Assembly (NCBI GenBank): GCA_024638565.1
Contig: JAHEKC010000007.1
Location: 1 to 59,350 of the forward strand
DNA: 59,350 nt
From: Bacteroidota bacterium
Lineage (GTDB): Bacteria > Bacteroidota > Bacteroidia > AKYH767-A > OLB10
Direction: 5' to 3'
Below are positions 38,959 to 49,114 of the stretch, piece by piece; the stretch's first letter is position 1; every line of letters begins with the position of its first letter. The position numbers and the translations under genes are program-made. The notes under the pieces are model-generated. The model was not told where the DNA came from, made no database searches, and worked only from the letters and a program-made list of their open reading frames with translations.

Positions 38959-41496
38959 TTATCGTTCCGGAGCGTATACCAGCCTGACGGATTTGCGATG
39001 TTTACCCGCCCGCAGCTCCAGTAAGTACACGCCGCCTGCAAGCCCGCTTCCGGAGAGGTTCAGGTTGACGGAGTGGTTGCCCGGCATGGTGACACCGCCT
39101 GGCGCGGCAAGCTGCATGATCTCCGCACCCATGAGGTTATAGAGCCTGATCGATACAGGCATGGCTTCCGCAAGACTGAAGTGGATGGTGGTTTCGTCGC
39201 TGAACAGGTTCGGGCTGGCGCTCACCAATGGACCGTCCAGCGGCAGCAGTTCCGGCACGCCCGTGGTCAGGAAGTGGGCCACGATGGTATCCGTAGATCC
39301 CAGGCTGACAGCCGCCTGGATGGAAGTGGCTGAAGGGTTAAAGGCATGAGCACCGGAGGTCCACTGGGAGAACTGGTTTCCGCCCGTGGGCACTGCTTCC
39401 AGTTTCGTATCAATCCCACTGAAATACTGTCCTGTCCAGGGCAGGTTCTGCAGTGACAGCGAGTTGAGGTTTGCATATCCCGCTCCTTTCGGTGCCGCCT
39501 CAATGGTGACCTGGTGCAGGGCGCCCAGGTTGTAGCAGTTCTGCCAGCCGGGAATGAGGGTTGTGCAGCGCGCCACGATAAAGGCACGCAGGTCGGCTAC
39601 ATTCTGGACCCACTGGGCATAGGTGCCACCCCACCGGGTGCTGTGCCAGGTCATCTCCGGGTCTATTACGGCCACAGTACTGTCGAACTGCGCCAGCATG
39701 TTGTCGCACCTGAACGTGGTATTCCAAAGGTCTAGTTGTCGTGCAATGTAGAACTGGTTGAAATCCGGGTTTTGCCTGAGCGCCAGCAACACGCCGATAT
39801 GGTCATCGGGATCCGAATTGCCATTGAGGGTTTCCGGATCGCACGGGCTTGCCGTGGGTGTCGTGTTCGGGATACCCGTGTAGTTGATGTAGTGGCCCCA
39901 GGTGGCATCGTTATCCCAGAGCTGGTAGCCCCATTTCAGGTGGGTACCGGTACTGTCGAGCCCGCGCCACCAGCAGACATTCCAGTTCAGCCAGTCGGAA
40001 CAAACGGAGAACATATTGGCAAGCACATAGTCTGTGAGGCTTGCCACGTCCAGACGGTCGTAAACGTATTGGTAGCTTGCAGGGTTCGCCATGCTGTTAC
40101 CCATGATGTAGTTGTACAGGTTCAGCCAGTCTGTATTGGCTGCCGCCCCGCCATACTCGGACCATTTGTTGCCCCATCGCTTGAGCATGTACAAATTGTA
40201 CTTGTCCTGCCCGTAATAAAACTTGGTGAGGTCATGGTTATCGGGGTTGTCGCGAATATCGTACACCCCCCAGTAGATGTTGTTCAGGTATACGATGGCC
40301 TTTGAGCCTCTCCGGACTTCCATGTTCATTCCGCCGGAAAGCACCAGGTTATGCAGGTAGGCATCCCGGACATGCGCGCTCCCGCTGTTGGCGGGCTTGA
40401 AGTCGGCCGGGAAGTTGTCGTCACCGGCCGCGCGAAGCATCACCCGCTGGAAGTTATCCATGGTGGTGGTACTGAAGAGCGGGTGTTCGACCGAATGGTT
40501 GTACCCCATCTCGTCCCTCGAGATGAAGTCGAGGCTGCGCTGGCTCAGGGCCCAGGAATCCTGCCCGTGACGGTTGAACTCACCGTATGTATTGGACTTA
40601 CGTACCCCGGAGGTATCAAACAGTTCGAATGTCCCGTGCGGCTCCAGGTTGCCGTTACCGTTGGCAAGCGCATCCAGACTGTTGCCTGCGATCGAAACCA
40701 CCGGCAGGGTATGTGTCTGCCCAATGAAATAGGTATGGAACTCGATCCTGCTGGGAAGGATGGATGGGTCGGACGAATAGGTGATGGCTTTTAATACGGT
40801 AGTGTTCGCAATGGAAAGAGGGCCGGTATATAAAGGGGAGGTGATGGTAGGCCGTGTGCCATCTATGGTATAGCGAATATCGGACGCCGGCTCTGTGTTG
40901 GTGATGATCACGGTGATGCCCGTGGGATAGAACCCGGCTACCATGCTGTAGTCGGGCCTGTCTGCATACCCGGCATAAGGGGTACCGGTATCATTGGTGG
41001 CCCCGAAGGTGGGACTTACGAAAATGGCCCATGTGGGCGAACCGTCTTTCACACGACCCCGGGAGTGGCCCAGGTGGGTGTTGGGCGACATGTAGGTGTA
41101 ATCAATAATATTCATGGAGGCGTCTGACAGCATCACGTATTCACCGTTGTTCTTGGTCTGTGTCAGATTAAAGTTGGTATGGTAATGGCCGCCCGCCACT
41201 TCGTTTCGGCCATCGCACCATACGATAAGGTACCCTCCTGCGGGGATGGTCGTGCCGGCGGGAAACTGCCAGCGTGTCAGGTTGAGCGAATCGTCGCTCA
41301 GGTAATACCCGCCGATGTTGGCCCCCGTGGCGCCCATGTTGTGAAGTTCCACCCAGTCGCCGAAGTCACTGTGGTTATCCACGAACTGGTCGAGGTTGGA
41401 ACATGAGTACTCGTTGATGACGACCTGCGCCCGCGCGCCGGCCCATATGCTCATACATACTAAAAAAAGGATCGTTTTCCTGGAAATCATTTTCAT
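38959..41496 (-). CDS. CotH kinase family protein with N-terminal lamin-tail domain, chitobiase-C-like segment and T9SS sorting domain
   Basis: LTD VVINEYSCSNLDQFVDNHSDFGDWVELHNMG; SDIRYTIDGTRPTITSPLYTGPLSI; CotH KWGYQLWDNDATWGHYINY; C-terminal SASPNLFSDETTIHFSL...AGGVYLLELRAGKHRKSVRLVY. Confidence 0.9.
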   Translation of the reverse strand: MKMISRKTILFLVCMSIWAGARAQVVINEYSCSNLDQFVDNHSDFGDWVELHNMGATGANIGGYYLSDDSLNLTRWQFPAGTTIPAGGYLIVWCDGRNEVAGGHYHTNFNLTQTKNNGEYVMLSDASMNIIDYTYMSPNTHLGHSRGRVKDGSPTWAIFVSPTFGATNDTGTPYAGYADRPDYSMVAGFYPTGITVIITNTEPASDIRYTIDGTRPTITSPLYTGPLSIANTTVLKAITYSSDPSILPSRIEFHTYFIGQTHTLPVVSIAGNSLDALANGNGNLEPHGTFELFDTSGVRKSNTYGEFNRHGQDSWALSQRSLDFISRDEMGYNHSVEHPLFSTTTMDNFQRVMLRAAGDDNFPADFKPANSGSAHVRDAYLHNLVLSGGMNMEVRRGSKAIVYLNNIYWGVYDIRDNPDNHDLTKFYYGQDKYNLYMLKRWGNKWSEYGGAAANTDWLNLYNYIMGNSMANPASYQYVYDRLDVASLTDYVLANMFSVCSDWLNWNVCWWRGLDSTGTHLKWGYQLWDNDATWGHYINYTGIPNTTPTASPCDPETLNGNSDPDDHIGVLLALRQNPDFNQFYIARQLDLWNTTFRCDNMLAQFDSTVAVIDPEMTWHSTRWGGTYAQWVQNVADLRAFIVARCTTLIPGWQNCYNLGALHQVTIEAAPKGAGYANLNSLSLQNLPWTGQYFSGIDTKLEAVPTGGNQFSQWTSGAHAFNPSATSIQAAVSLGSTDTIVAHFLTTGVPELLPLDGPLVSASPNLFSDETTIHFSLAEAMPVSIRLYNLMGAEIMQLAAPGGVTMPGNHSVNLNLSGSGLAGGVYLLELRAGKHRKSVRLVYAPER

Positions 41497-41663
41497 GGTA
41501 GTTGGAAATTAGGGTTTGCCGGTTACAAATAGATCACATACCGTTCATGCAAAGTAAACATAAAAAAACAATGCAACCGTAAAGCACGGTCAACCATAAG
41601 AGGCTGATGATCAGTCTCAAAGACAGGCAAGCTTCCCCGGGAAACGCTTCCGGCTAACGCCCC

Positions 41664-43124
41664 TTATTGTCGTTCGTAGGCTCCCAGGTCGGGATCTGAG
41701 GTACGGTCCCTGCCCAGGAAATCCTCCATTGTTTCCGGGACCAGCCATGCCGGATCGGCAATATCGAGCGCCGGCGAACCGGCATTCAGGCGGAAATCGT
41801 TGTCTCCCGTTGCCTTGAAAAGCGGGTCGCTGTTCGTGAGGATATCCTCGAAATGGTTGATATCAGTGACCGGTGTGGTACCATCCACTTTCACCAGGCA
41901 ATCGTAAAAGTTATGTGCAGATGCGGCAGATGCTTCAAAGTCCAGTTCAAGTTCGTTGTCGGCCGTTCCGTAGATAATGCAATTCCGGAACGTGGCCTTA
42001 ACGAGGTCGTTGCCCATGGTACCGGTAGTGCTGTTGTAAAAGTTGTTGATGTACACAACCGGTGCGCTGCGCTGGGCCGGGAAGTAATTGGCAAACGTAC
42101 ATTGGTTAAACTCGTACGAACCGCCGATTGTCAGTGCCATGTTATTGGATCCGCAGTTGCCGACAACCATGTTGTATCCCGTAACTGTATAGTCACGTGC
42201 CAGCATTCCTATGCCACTGGCATTTTTCACGATCGTATTCCTGATCTCGAGGGTCGCCTGGTTTTGGCCGTAGGGAGAAAGGAAGTTCTCGGGCTGGAGC
42301 CCGATGAATGAATTTTTAATTACGGCATTCCGGATGAGGTGCTGGTTGCCTACCCCCCCTTCGTTGATCCATATCCGGTCCCATTGCCCGGGAACGTTGT
42401 CATAAGCTGGTTCCAGCCGCGTACCCTGGAACGTAACGGGATGCTCCACGCTGCCCAGGACCTCCAGCGTGCCATACCGGTATACCCAAAGCCCGGCGCC
42501 CTGGAAGAAGTGGATCCGCGTGCCTTCATGGATCCGGAGTGTATAGCAGGAGTCGACCACCGCATAACCATATACCACGTGCGGCAGGATACTGTCCCAC
42601 TCTATCACGCTGCACGGCGGCAGGGTGTCGCCGTCTATCACGGAATACGGCAGGCCGCCGAAACTGCGGTCCGGGATATGAAAGATGGCATTCTGCCCGA
42701 ATGCCAGCAGGTCCACATCCTGGACCGATCCTTCGCTTTCAAATAGGATGGAGTCTGTCACCAGGAATGGCGTGGCGGCGTTATTGGGATCGATGGTCAC
42801 CTCGATAAAAATCCACAGGCTGTCTTTCGGGCCTATCACCACGTCGTGAACCGTGTGTCCGGGTACGCCATCCACGTTCATCCTGTACGAAGATGCAGCG
42901 CCACGTGCCAGCCGGATGGTGGAGATCCTGACCGCTGAACCCTGGTTGTTGTATACCAGGAGGAATTCCGTGGTGGATCCCAGGGTGGTGAATACGGTAT
43001 CAAACAGGATCGTATCCTCAGAAAACTCCAGGTTGACCGCATTCCCGGTAAGCACATCATCCTCCTTTTTACAGGAGCCGGCGAGCAATGCCAGGGCGAA
43101 GGCTGCGGGTATCCACTTTCTCAT
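41664..43124 (-). CDS. Right-handed beta-helix lipoprotein
   Basis: Start MRKWIPAAFALALLAGSCKKEDD (lipobox); FDTVFTTLGSTTEFLLVYNNQGSAVRISTIRLARG; later IRNAVIKNSFIGLQPEN...LEIRNTIVKNASGIGMLARDYTVTGYNMVVGNCGSNNMAL. Confidence 0.72.
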   Translation of the reverse strand: MRKWIPAAFALALLAGSCKKEDDVLTGNAVNLEFSEDTILFDTVFTTLGSTTEFLLVYNNQGSAVRISTIRLARGAASSYRMNVDGVPGHTVHDVVIGPKDSLWIFIEVTIDPNNAATPFLVTDSILFESEGSVQDVDLLAFGQNAIFHIPDRSFGGLPYSVIDGDTLPPCSVIEWDSILPHVVYGYAVVDSCYTLRIHEGTRIHFFQGAGLWVYRYGTLEVLGSVEHPVTFQGTRLEPAYDNVPGQWDRIWINEGGVGNQHLIRNAVIKNSFIGLQPENFLSPYGQNQATLEIRNTIVKNASGIGMLARDYTVTGYNMVVGNCGSNNMALTIGGSYEFNQCTFANYFPAQRSAPVVYINNFYNSTTGTMGNDLVKATFRNCIIYGTADNELELDFEASAASAHNFYDCLVKVDGTTPVTDINHFEDILTNSDPLFKATGDNDFRLNAGSPALDIADPAWLVPETMEDFLGRDRTSDPDLGAYERQ

Positions 43125-43131
43125 GAACGGG

Positions 43132-43139
43132 CAAAGATA
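43132..43139 (-). promoter_or_regulatory. Candidate -7 element (TATCTTTG) for the beta-helix lipoprotein gene
   Basis: Perfect TAnnTTTG match on minus immediately upstream of ATG 43124; weak -33. Confidence 0.35.
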
Positions 43140-43266
43140 GAAACTGCAATTCCCCGGATTTAGTATCAATGCAGATCGCGCGGTTACCCCTGGGAAGGCC
43201 GTGCGCGTTCTTTTCCTGATACTTCAAAACCAGGCTTTTCCGCAATTTTCTTTTTTTATTACGGGG

Positions 43267-43297
43267 TTTGGTCGTGTCGCATGATTCTCTATATTTG
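43267..43297 (+). promoter_or_regulatory. Bacteroidota-type promoter for the L31 gene
   Basis: TTTG-N19-TATATTTG, perfect match to both elements; ATG 13 bp downstream. Confidence 0.7.
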
Positions 43298-43309
43298 CAG
43301 TACAGATTT

Positions 43310-43576
43310 ATGAAAGAAGGCATTCATCCCAAGAGTTACCGTCCGGTCGTTTTCAAGGACATTTCTTGTGATTACACATTCCTCAGCCGCTCCTGCGCGG
43401 AAACCAAGGATACGATCAAGTGGACTGACGGAAAAGAATATCCGCTTATAAAGCTGGAGATTTCTTCAGCTTCTCACCCGTATTATACCGGCAAAATGAA
43501 GCTGGTCGATACAGCAGGCCGTGTGGACAAGTTCCGCACCCGCTATGGCAAGAAAAAGCCTGCTGATAAAAAATAA
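43310..43576 (+). CDS. rpmE2: 50S ribosomal protein L31 type B (no CxxC zinc motif)
   Basis: [62 protein letters not shown]. Confidence 0.95.
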   Translation: MKEGIHPKSYRPVVFKDISCDYTFLSRSCAETKDTIKWTDGKEYPLIKLEISSASHPYYTGKMKLVDTAGRVDKFRTRYGKKKPADKK

Positions 43577-43606
43577 CGTTTTCATGGCTATTAGTTTTTA
43601 AAGGTT

Positions 43607-43633
43607 AGCCCGCCTCCGGCGGGCTTTCTTTAT
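43607..43633 (+). terminator. Rho-independent terminator after rpmE2
   Basis: AGCCCGCC-TCC-GGCGGGCT followed by TTCTTTATT. Confidence 0.88.
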
Positions 43634-43766
43634 TAATGAGACCGGCCATTCACAAGCCCGCAGGGTGCGGTGAATGGCCATGGTCGAATTAAAGCATAGC
43701 TGGTAAGAACAACACATACCGCAATCGCGTCACTTTAAATTACGAAGCCCGGAAAACCCTATTTTC

Positions 43767-44948
43767 GTGAACCCCATGAATTACATTCTCTGCGATATCG
43801 ATCGCGAGCACTTTTTCCCGTTCACCATCACGAAACCGGTCGCCGATTTGCGGGTGGGTATCCTCACCATCCGGGAAAAATGGGAATGCTTCCTCGGGGA
43901 ACGGCTTTCCACGGTCACTGAGCCGTACCTCATACCGAAGTTTCCTTCGCGGAAAGCAGCTCAAAATACCTGTATCAATGCATCTGTTTTGCCGGACACG
44001 CATCTCGTCGAAGCGATCCGGTCCCTGCACAACGGCGAATCGCTCTGGCGCGGAAAGTTGTTCATCGCCGCATGTGGCGGAAAGGATATGATCGCCTTCC
44101 CTCCCGTTGAAATGCTCCGTGCCGGTAAAAAGAAAAGCTATCGCCGTAAGGCCGGTCACCTGCAACGCATCTGGGACCTGTTCCTGCATAACGACGCGCA
44201 GATCCGGGCCGATTTCGACTTGCTTACCGCTGGACGTAAATCCGCTGCCATCCCGAAAAGCGTCAGCGTACGCAACAAAAGCCAGGTATTCATTGAACCG
44301 GGCGCCGTGGTTACCGATTCCGTACTGAATGCCGGTACCGGGCCCATTTATATCGGCGCCGACGCCGAGGTCATGGAAGGATGTACGGTCCGGGGGCCAT
44401 TCGCCCTTTGTTCGCATGGGGTCCTGAAGATGGGTGCCCGTATTTACGGGGCCACTACCCTGGGGCCCTGGTGCAAGGCGGGCGGGGAGATCAACAACAG
44501 CATCATGTCCGGGTACTCCAACAAGGCGCACGAGGGTTTCCTGGGAAATTCCGTCATCGGCGAATGGTGTAACCTGGGTGCCGGCACCAACAACTCCAAC
44601 CTGAAAAACAATTACAGTGATGTGTCCGTTTGGAATTTCAGGAGCGGGGGAATGAAAACTTCCGGGCTCCGGTTTTGCGGCCTGTTTATGGGAGACTATT
44701 CCAGGTCCGGCATCGATACCATGTTCAATACCGGTACGGTCACCGGGGTCAGCGCCAATATTTTCGGTGGCGGCTTTCCACCAAAGTTTATCCCGTCGTT
44801 TTCATGGGGTGGCGCTGAAGGATTTGAGCGGTACAGGCCCGCCAAGGCCATGGAAGCCGTGGCAGCCATGTACAAACGTCGCGGTAAGAGATTCGGAAAA
44901 AAGGACAGTGATCTTTTCAGGGTACTTTATAAACGCAGGGACATCTGA
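43767..44948 (+). CDS. GlmU-like putative sugar nucleotidyltransferase (left-handed beta-helix)
   Basis: GPIYIGADAEVMEGCTVRGPFALCSHGVLKMGARIYGATTLGPWCKAGGEINNSIMSGYSNKAHEGFLGNSVIGEWCNLGAGTNNSNLKNNY. Confidence 0.88.
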   Translation: MNPMNYILCDIDREHFFPFTITKPVADLRVGILTIREKWECFLGERLSTVTEPYLIPKFPSRKAAQNTCINASVLPDTHLVEAIRSLHNGESLWRGKLFIAACGGKDMIAFPPVEMLRAGKKKSYRRKAGHLQRIWDLFLHNDAQIRADFDLLTAGRKSAAIPKSVSVRNKSQVFIEPGAVVTDSVLNAGTGPIYIGADAEVMEGCTVRGPFALCSHGVLKMGARIYGATTLGPWCKAGGEINNSIMSGYSNKAHEGFLGNSVIGEWCNLGAGTNNSNLKNNYSDVSVWNFRSGGMKTSGLRFCGLFMGDYSRSGIDTMFNTGTVTGVSANIFGGGFPPKFIPSFSWGGAEGFERYRPAKAMEAVAAMYKRRGKRFGKKDSDLFRVLYKRRDI

Positions 44949-45068
44949 TTCATGGCAGCCCGGCTGCATCAAGTGCTATTACCGCACGAAGGTGGCACAG
45001 CTATTGAAATAGGGGGCTTTTGCCCAATTGAGACGTATAGTTTGACAAATTGACACAGAGATATTTAC

Positions 45069-47555
45069 ATGTTTGAAGATCAAAAAAAGGCCCAACAGCT
45101 TGTTATTGGAGGGATTGCGGATGATGACGGGGACCTGATTCCGCTTTTGACCCCGGGTGACGAGGAATCCATTAATGCTGAAAAAATACCCGATGTACTG
45201 TCAATATTGCCGCTTAAAAATACAGTGCTTTTTCCAGGGGTGGTGATTCCCATTACCGTGGGCCGTGACAAGTCCATCAGCCTTATCAAGGATGCATACA
45301 AGGGAAGCAAGATCATCGGAGTTGTGTCGCAGAAGGACGCCTCTATTGAAGATCCTGAATTCAAAGACCTGAACAAGGTAGGGTCAGTGGCATTCATCCT
45401 GAAGATGCTGCGCATGCCTGACGGCAACACCACGGTTATCATTCAGGGCAAAAGGAGATTCGAAACCACAGAGGAGGTGCAGACGGATCCGTATATGAAG
45501 GCGAGAATCAACCCGCTGCCTGACACCAAGCCGCCAAAAGGAGAAAAGGAGTTCCTGGCGCTCGTGGATTCCCTCAAGGACATCTCGAACCAGATCATCC
45601 AGCAGTCCCCCAATATCCCCTCGGAAGCCGGATTTGCACTCAGGAACATCGAAAGCCCCGGGTTCCTGATCAACTTCATATCATCAAACATGAACGCCGA
45701 TGTGTCCCAGAAGCAGGAACTGCTGGAACTCGTCGATGTGAAGGCACGGGCCACCCGCCTGCTGGAACTCCTGACCAAGGAATTGCAGATGCTGGAACTC
45801 AAAAACCAGATTCAATCCAAGGTCAAGGGAGACATCGACAAACAGCAACGCGAATATTTCCTGAATCAGCAGCTGCGGACCATACAGGAGGAACTCGGCG
45901 GCACACCCGTGGACAAGGAGCTGAACGAACTGAAGGAACGGGCCTCCAAGAAAAAGTGGAGCAAGGAGGTGGCCGAGGTATTTCAAAAGGAGGTGGAACG
46001 GCTGGGCCGCATCAACCCTGCCGCTGCCGAATATTCCGTCACGCTGAATTACCTGGACCTGCTGCTGGACCTGCCCTGGAATGAATTTTCAAAGGACAAT
46101 TTCGACCTGAAACACGCACAGAAGGTCCTGGACAAGGACCATTACGGGCTCGAAAAGATAAAAGCACGCATCATGGAGTACCTGGCCGTGCTGAAGCTGA
46201 AAGGCAATATGAAATCGCCTATCATGTGCCTGGTGGGCCCTCCCGGGGTGGGCAAGACTTCGCTTGGCAAGAGCATCGCCGCCGCGCTGGGCCGTAAGTA
46301 TGTGCGCATGTCGCTCGGTGGCTTGCGGGACGAAGCGGAAATACGGGGACACCGCAAGACCTATATCGGTGCCATGCCCGGGCGCATCATCCAGAATATC
46401 AAGAAAGCCAAATCCAGCAATCCTGTATTCGTGCTGGACGAGGTGGACAAGCTTACAAGCGACTTCCACGGTGATCCGTCATCCGCGTTGCTCGAGGTGC
46501 TCGACCCGGAACAGAACAACGCTTTTTACGACAATTTCGTCGAGATCGAATACGATCTTTCAAACGTGCTGTTCATCGCTACAGCCAATACGCTGAGCAC
46601 GATCCAGCCCGCCCTGCGTGACCGGATGGAGATCGTCCAGCTGGACGGCTACACGGTGGAGGAGAAAGTCCAGATTGCACTCAGGCACCTGGTACCGAAA
46701 CAGCTGAGGGCGCATGGCGTGAAGAAAAAGCAGGTGCAGTTCAATGGCGCTGTTATCGAATCAATCATTGACAAGTATACGAGTGAATCCGGTGTACGAA
46801 GCCTGGAACGGAATATCGCTTCGGTAATCAGATTCCTGGCCAAGTCCATTGCGATGAACGAAGCATATGAATCCAGGGTAAGCATAGACCGGCTGGGTGA
46901 TATCCTGGGACCCCCAAGGTTTATCAAGGACCGGTGGCTGGACAATACGCATGCCGGGGTGGTGACCGGGCTGGCGTGGACGCCTAACGGCGGTGATATC
47001 CTTTTTATCGAAACAAGCCTTAATCCCGGCAAGGGAAAGCTGGCGCTCACCGGCAACCTCGGGGATGTGATGAAAGAATCGGCCGCGATAGCGCTGGCAT
47101 ATGTCAAGGCGCATGCGGGCGACCTGGGCCTGGAGCCGGGTGTATTCGATTCCAATGACATCCATCTGCATGTGCCGGAGGGTGCCACGCCCAAGGATGG
47201 CCCTTCGGCGGGCATTACCATGCTTACCTCCCTGGCCTCCGCCTTCACCCAGCGCAAGGTCAAGAAGAAGATGGCCATGACAGGTGAGATCACCCTCCGC
47301 GGCCGGGTGCTTCCCGTGGGCGGGATCAAGGAGAAGATTCTGGCAGCCAAACGGGCCGGAATCAGCACGATTGTCCTGAGTGCCGATAACAGGAAGGACG
47401 TGGATGACATCAAGGAAGATTACCTTAAAGGCCTGAAATTCCACTATGTAGAGGAGATGATCGAGGTTCTCGATTTCGCCCTGCTGCGGGAAAAGGTCAG
47501 GGACGCCAGGATGCCGGCCGTGGGCCCTGCCAGGCCCGGAAACGGCATAAAATAA
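45069..47555 (+). CDS. lon: Endopeptidase La (Lon protease)
   Basis: Walker [17 protein letters not shown]; catalytic region [43 protein letters not shown]. Confidence 0.98.
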   Translation: MFEDQKKAQQLVIGGIADDDGDLIPLLTPGDEESINAEKIPDVLSILPLKNTVLFPGVVIPITVGRDKSISLIKDAYKGSKIIGVVSQKDASIEDPEFKDLNKVGSVAFILKMLRMPDGNTTVIIQGKRRFETTEEVQTDPYMKARINPLPDTKPPKGEKEFLALVDSLKDISNQIIQQSPNIPSEAGFALRNIESPGFLINFISSNMNADVSQKQELLELVDVKARATRLLELLTKELQMLELKNQIQSKVKGDIDKQQREYFLNQQLRTIQEELGGTPVDKELNELKERASKKKWSKEVAEVFQKEVERLGRINPAAAEYSVTLNYLDLLLDLPWNEFSKDNFDLKHAQKVLDKDHYGLEKIKARIMEYLAVLKLKGNMKSPIMCLVGPPGVGKTSLGKSIAAALGRKYVRMSLGGLRDEAEIRGHRKTYIGAMPGRIIQNIKKAKSSNPVFVLDEVDKLTSDFHGDPSSALLEVLDPEQNNAFYDNFVEIEYDLSNVLFIATANTLSTIQPALRDRMEIVQLDGYTVEEKVQIALRHLVPKQLRAHGVKKKQVQFNGAVIESIIDKYTSESGVRSLERNIASVIRFLAKSIAMNEAYESRVSIDRLGDILGPPRFIKDRWLDNTHAGVVTGLAWTPNGGDILFIETSLNPGKGKLALTGNLGDVMKESAAIALAYVKAHAGDLGLEPGVFDSNDIHLHVPEGATPKDGPSAGITMLTSLASAFTQRKVKKKMAMTGEITLRGRVLPVGGIKEKILAAKRAGISTIVLSADNRKDVDDIKEDYLKGLKFHYVEEMIEVLDFALLREKVRDARMPAVGPARPGNGIK

Positions 47556-47622
47556 TTCAAAAGGACAGCAATATTCCCAGGGGCATGCCGTTATAAGGCC
47601 ATGAACTCACCAAATTATACAT

Positions 47623-47874
47623 ATGGGAAAAACGTCTACCACGAATGATCTGATTCTTTACCTCTACAACGAAACACCACTTACCGAAACGGTCCTGATC
47701 CAAAAGGACATCGACACAGATCCCGCCACAGAAGCGGAATTCGAAAGCCTGAAAAAGGCACAGCATTTACTGGATTGTATGTTGGAACGGCCGGCAAACA
47801 GTTGCCTGAGAAGCATCATGCGCTATTCCGGTCGCACGAGCCGGGGCCGGAAATCCCGTGCGGTGACGCATTGA
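47623..47874 (+). CDS. Conserved hypothetical small protein
   Basis: 83 aa; acidic N-terminal region NETPLTETVLIQKDIDTDPATEAEFESLKKAQHLLD; basic C-terminus. Confidence 0.6.
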   Translation: MGKTSTTNDLILYLYNETPLTETVLIQKDIDTDPATEAEFESLKKAQHLLDCMLERPANSCLRSIMRYSGRTSRGRKSRAVTH

Positions 47875-47884
47875 TCCGGACCTG

Positions 47885-48625
47885 TTGTTTTCGTTAAATT
47901 GGCGGTCCTTCAACCGCCGGATTCCATTGCGTAAAGCTGATCGCTACAGGTATATCCTTTCCTGGTTCGAACATCACGCGCCCGCTCCCGAAACGGAGCT
48001 GATGTACGAAAATCCATACCAGTTGCTCGTGGCAGTAATCCTGTCGGCGCAATGCACTGACAAGCGCGTGAACATGACCACGCCTGATTTTTTCAGGGCT
48101 TTTCCGGATGTCGAGACCCTTGCCGCGCACAGTGACCGGGAGATATACCCGTTAATCAGGAGCATCAGCTACCCCAATAACAAGGCACGGCACCTCGCGG
48201 GCATGGCACGCATGCTTCGTGACCAATTCACTTCCGAGGTTCCTTCCACGGTGGAGGAACTGCAGCAGCTGCCCGGGGTCGGCAGGAAAACTGCCAATGT
48301 AATTGCATCTGTCGTTTTTGAAAAAGCAGCCATGGCCGTTGACACGCATGTATTCAGGGTATCGGCCCGAACAGGGCTTACCACCAATGCACGTACCCCA
48401 CTTGCGGCTGAGCGGCAGCTGGTACGACATATCCCGGAAGAGAAGGTTCGTCTCGCCCACCACTGGCTGATCCTTCACGGCCGGTATGTCTGCAAGGCAC
48501 GCCGGCCGCAGTGCGAATCCTGCGGCATTCGGAGCTGGTGCAAGTATTATGAGGCCCTCGTCAAACGAACCGGCATTAAAGGGCGTGCGGTGAAACGGGC
48601 TTCCCCAAAAAAACAAGTCAAGTGA
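47885..48625 (+). CDS. nth: Endonuclease III
   Basis: LLVAVILSAQCTDKRVNMTTP; LPGVGRKTANVIASVVF; VDTHVFRVSARTGL; CKARRPQCESCGIRSWC. True start may be a TTG near 47930. Confidence 0.95.
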   Translation: MFSLNWRSFNRRIPLRKADRYRYILSWFEHHAPAPETELMYENPYQLLVAVILSAQCTDKRVNMTTPDFFRAFPDVETLAAHSDREIYPLIRSISYPNNKARHLAGMARMLRDQFTSEVPSTVEELQQLPGVGRKTANVIASVVFEKAAMAVDTHVFRVSARTGLTTNARTPLAAERQLVRHIPEEKVRLAHHWLILHGRYVCKARRPQCESCGIRSWCKYYEALVKRTGIKGRAVKRASPKKQVK

Positions 48626-49107
48626 AAACCTTCCTGATAACCACGCTGCTCATTTCCCTATCTTGCAGTTTACTGAGGGCGCAGTCCGCCACAGGCCGCC
48701 CGCAAACCGAAGAAAAGGTGAACTATAAACGAGTTGTTATCAAATCGGAACAGGCCCCGGAGCCTATTGGCGCGTACAGCCAGGCGGTTCGGGCTGGAAA
48801 CCTGCTTTATGTATCAGGGCAAATTGCGATCGACCCTGTAACAGGTGAATTGATCAAAGCCAATATCAGTGTCGAAACCAGGCAGGTGATGCGCAACATC
48901 AAAGCTATTCTGGAAGAAGCAGGAAGCGGGATGCACCAGGTTATCAAATCAACCATCTTTCTCAGGGACCTGGAACAGTTCGGAGTGGTAAACGAGGTTT
49001 ACGAAAGCTATTTCGAGGACACCTATCCCGCCCGCGAGACCGTGCAGGTAGCCCGGTTGCCCAAAGACGTAAGCCTGGAAATTTCAGTCATTGCCTGGGT
49101 CGACTGA
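48622..49107 (+). CDS. RidA family protein with apparent N-terminal signal peptide
   Basis: MKTFLITTLLISLSCSLLRAQS; EPIGAYSQAVRAGNLLYVSGQIAIDPVTGEL; YPARETVQVARLPKDVSLEISVIA; GTGA overlap with nth. Confidence 0.9.
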   Translation: MKTFLITTLLISLSCSLLRAQSATGRPQTEEKVNYKRVVIKSEQAPEPIGAYSQAVRAGNLLYVSGQIAIDPVTGELIKANISVETRQVMRNIKAILEEAGSGMHQVIKSTIFLRDLEQFGVVNEVYESYFEDTYPARETVQVARLPKDVSLEISVIAWVD

Positions 49108-49114
49108 AACGGTT

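Noticed and set aside
39736-40305. 189-aa plus-strand ORF opposite the second CotH gene
   Set aside because: Val/Arg-rich shadow ORF; the minus strand carries clear CotH and LTD motifs.
46649-47413. 254-aa minus-strand ORF opposite lon
   Set aside because: Antisense to highly conserved Lon sequence.
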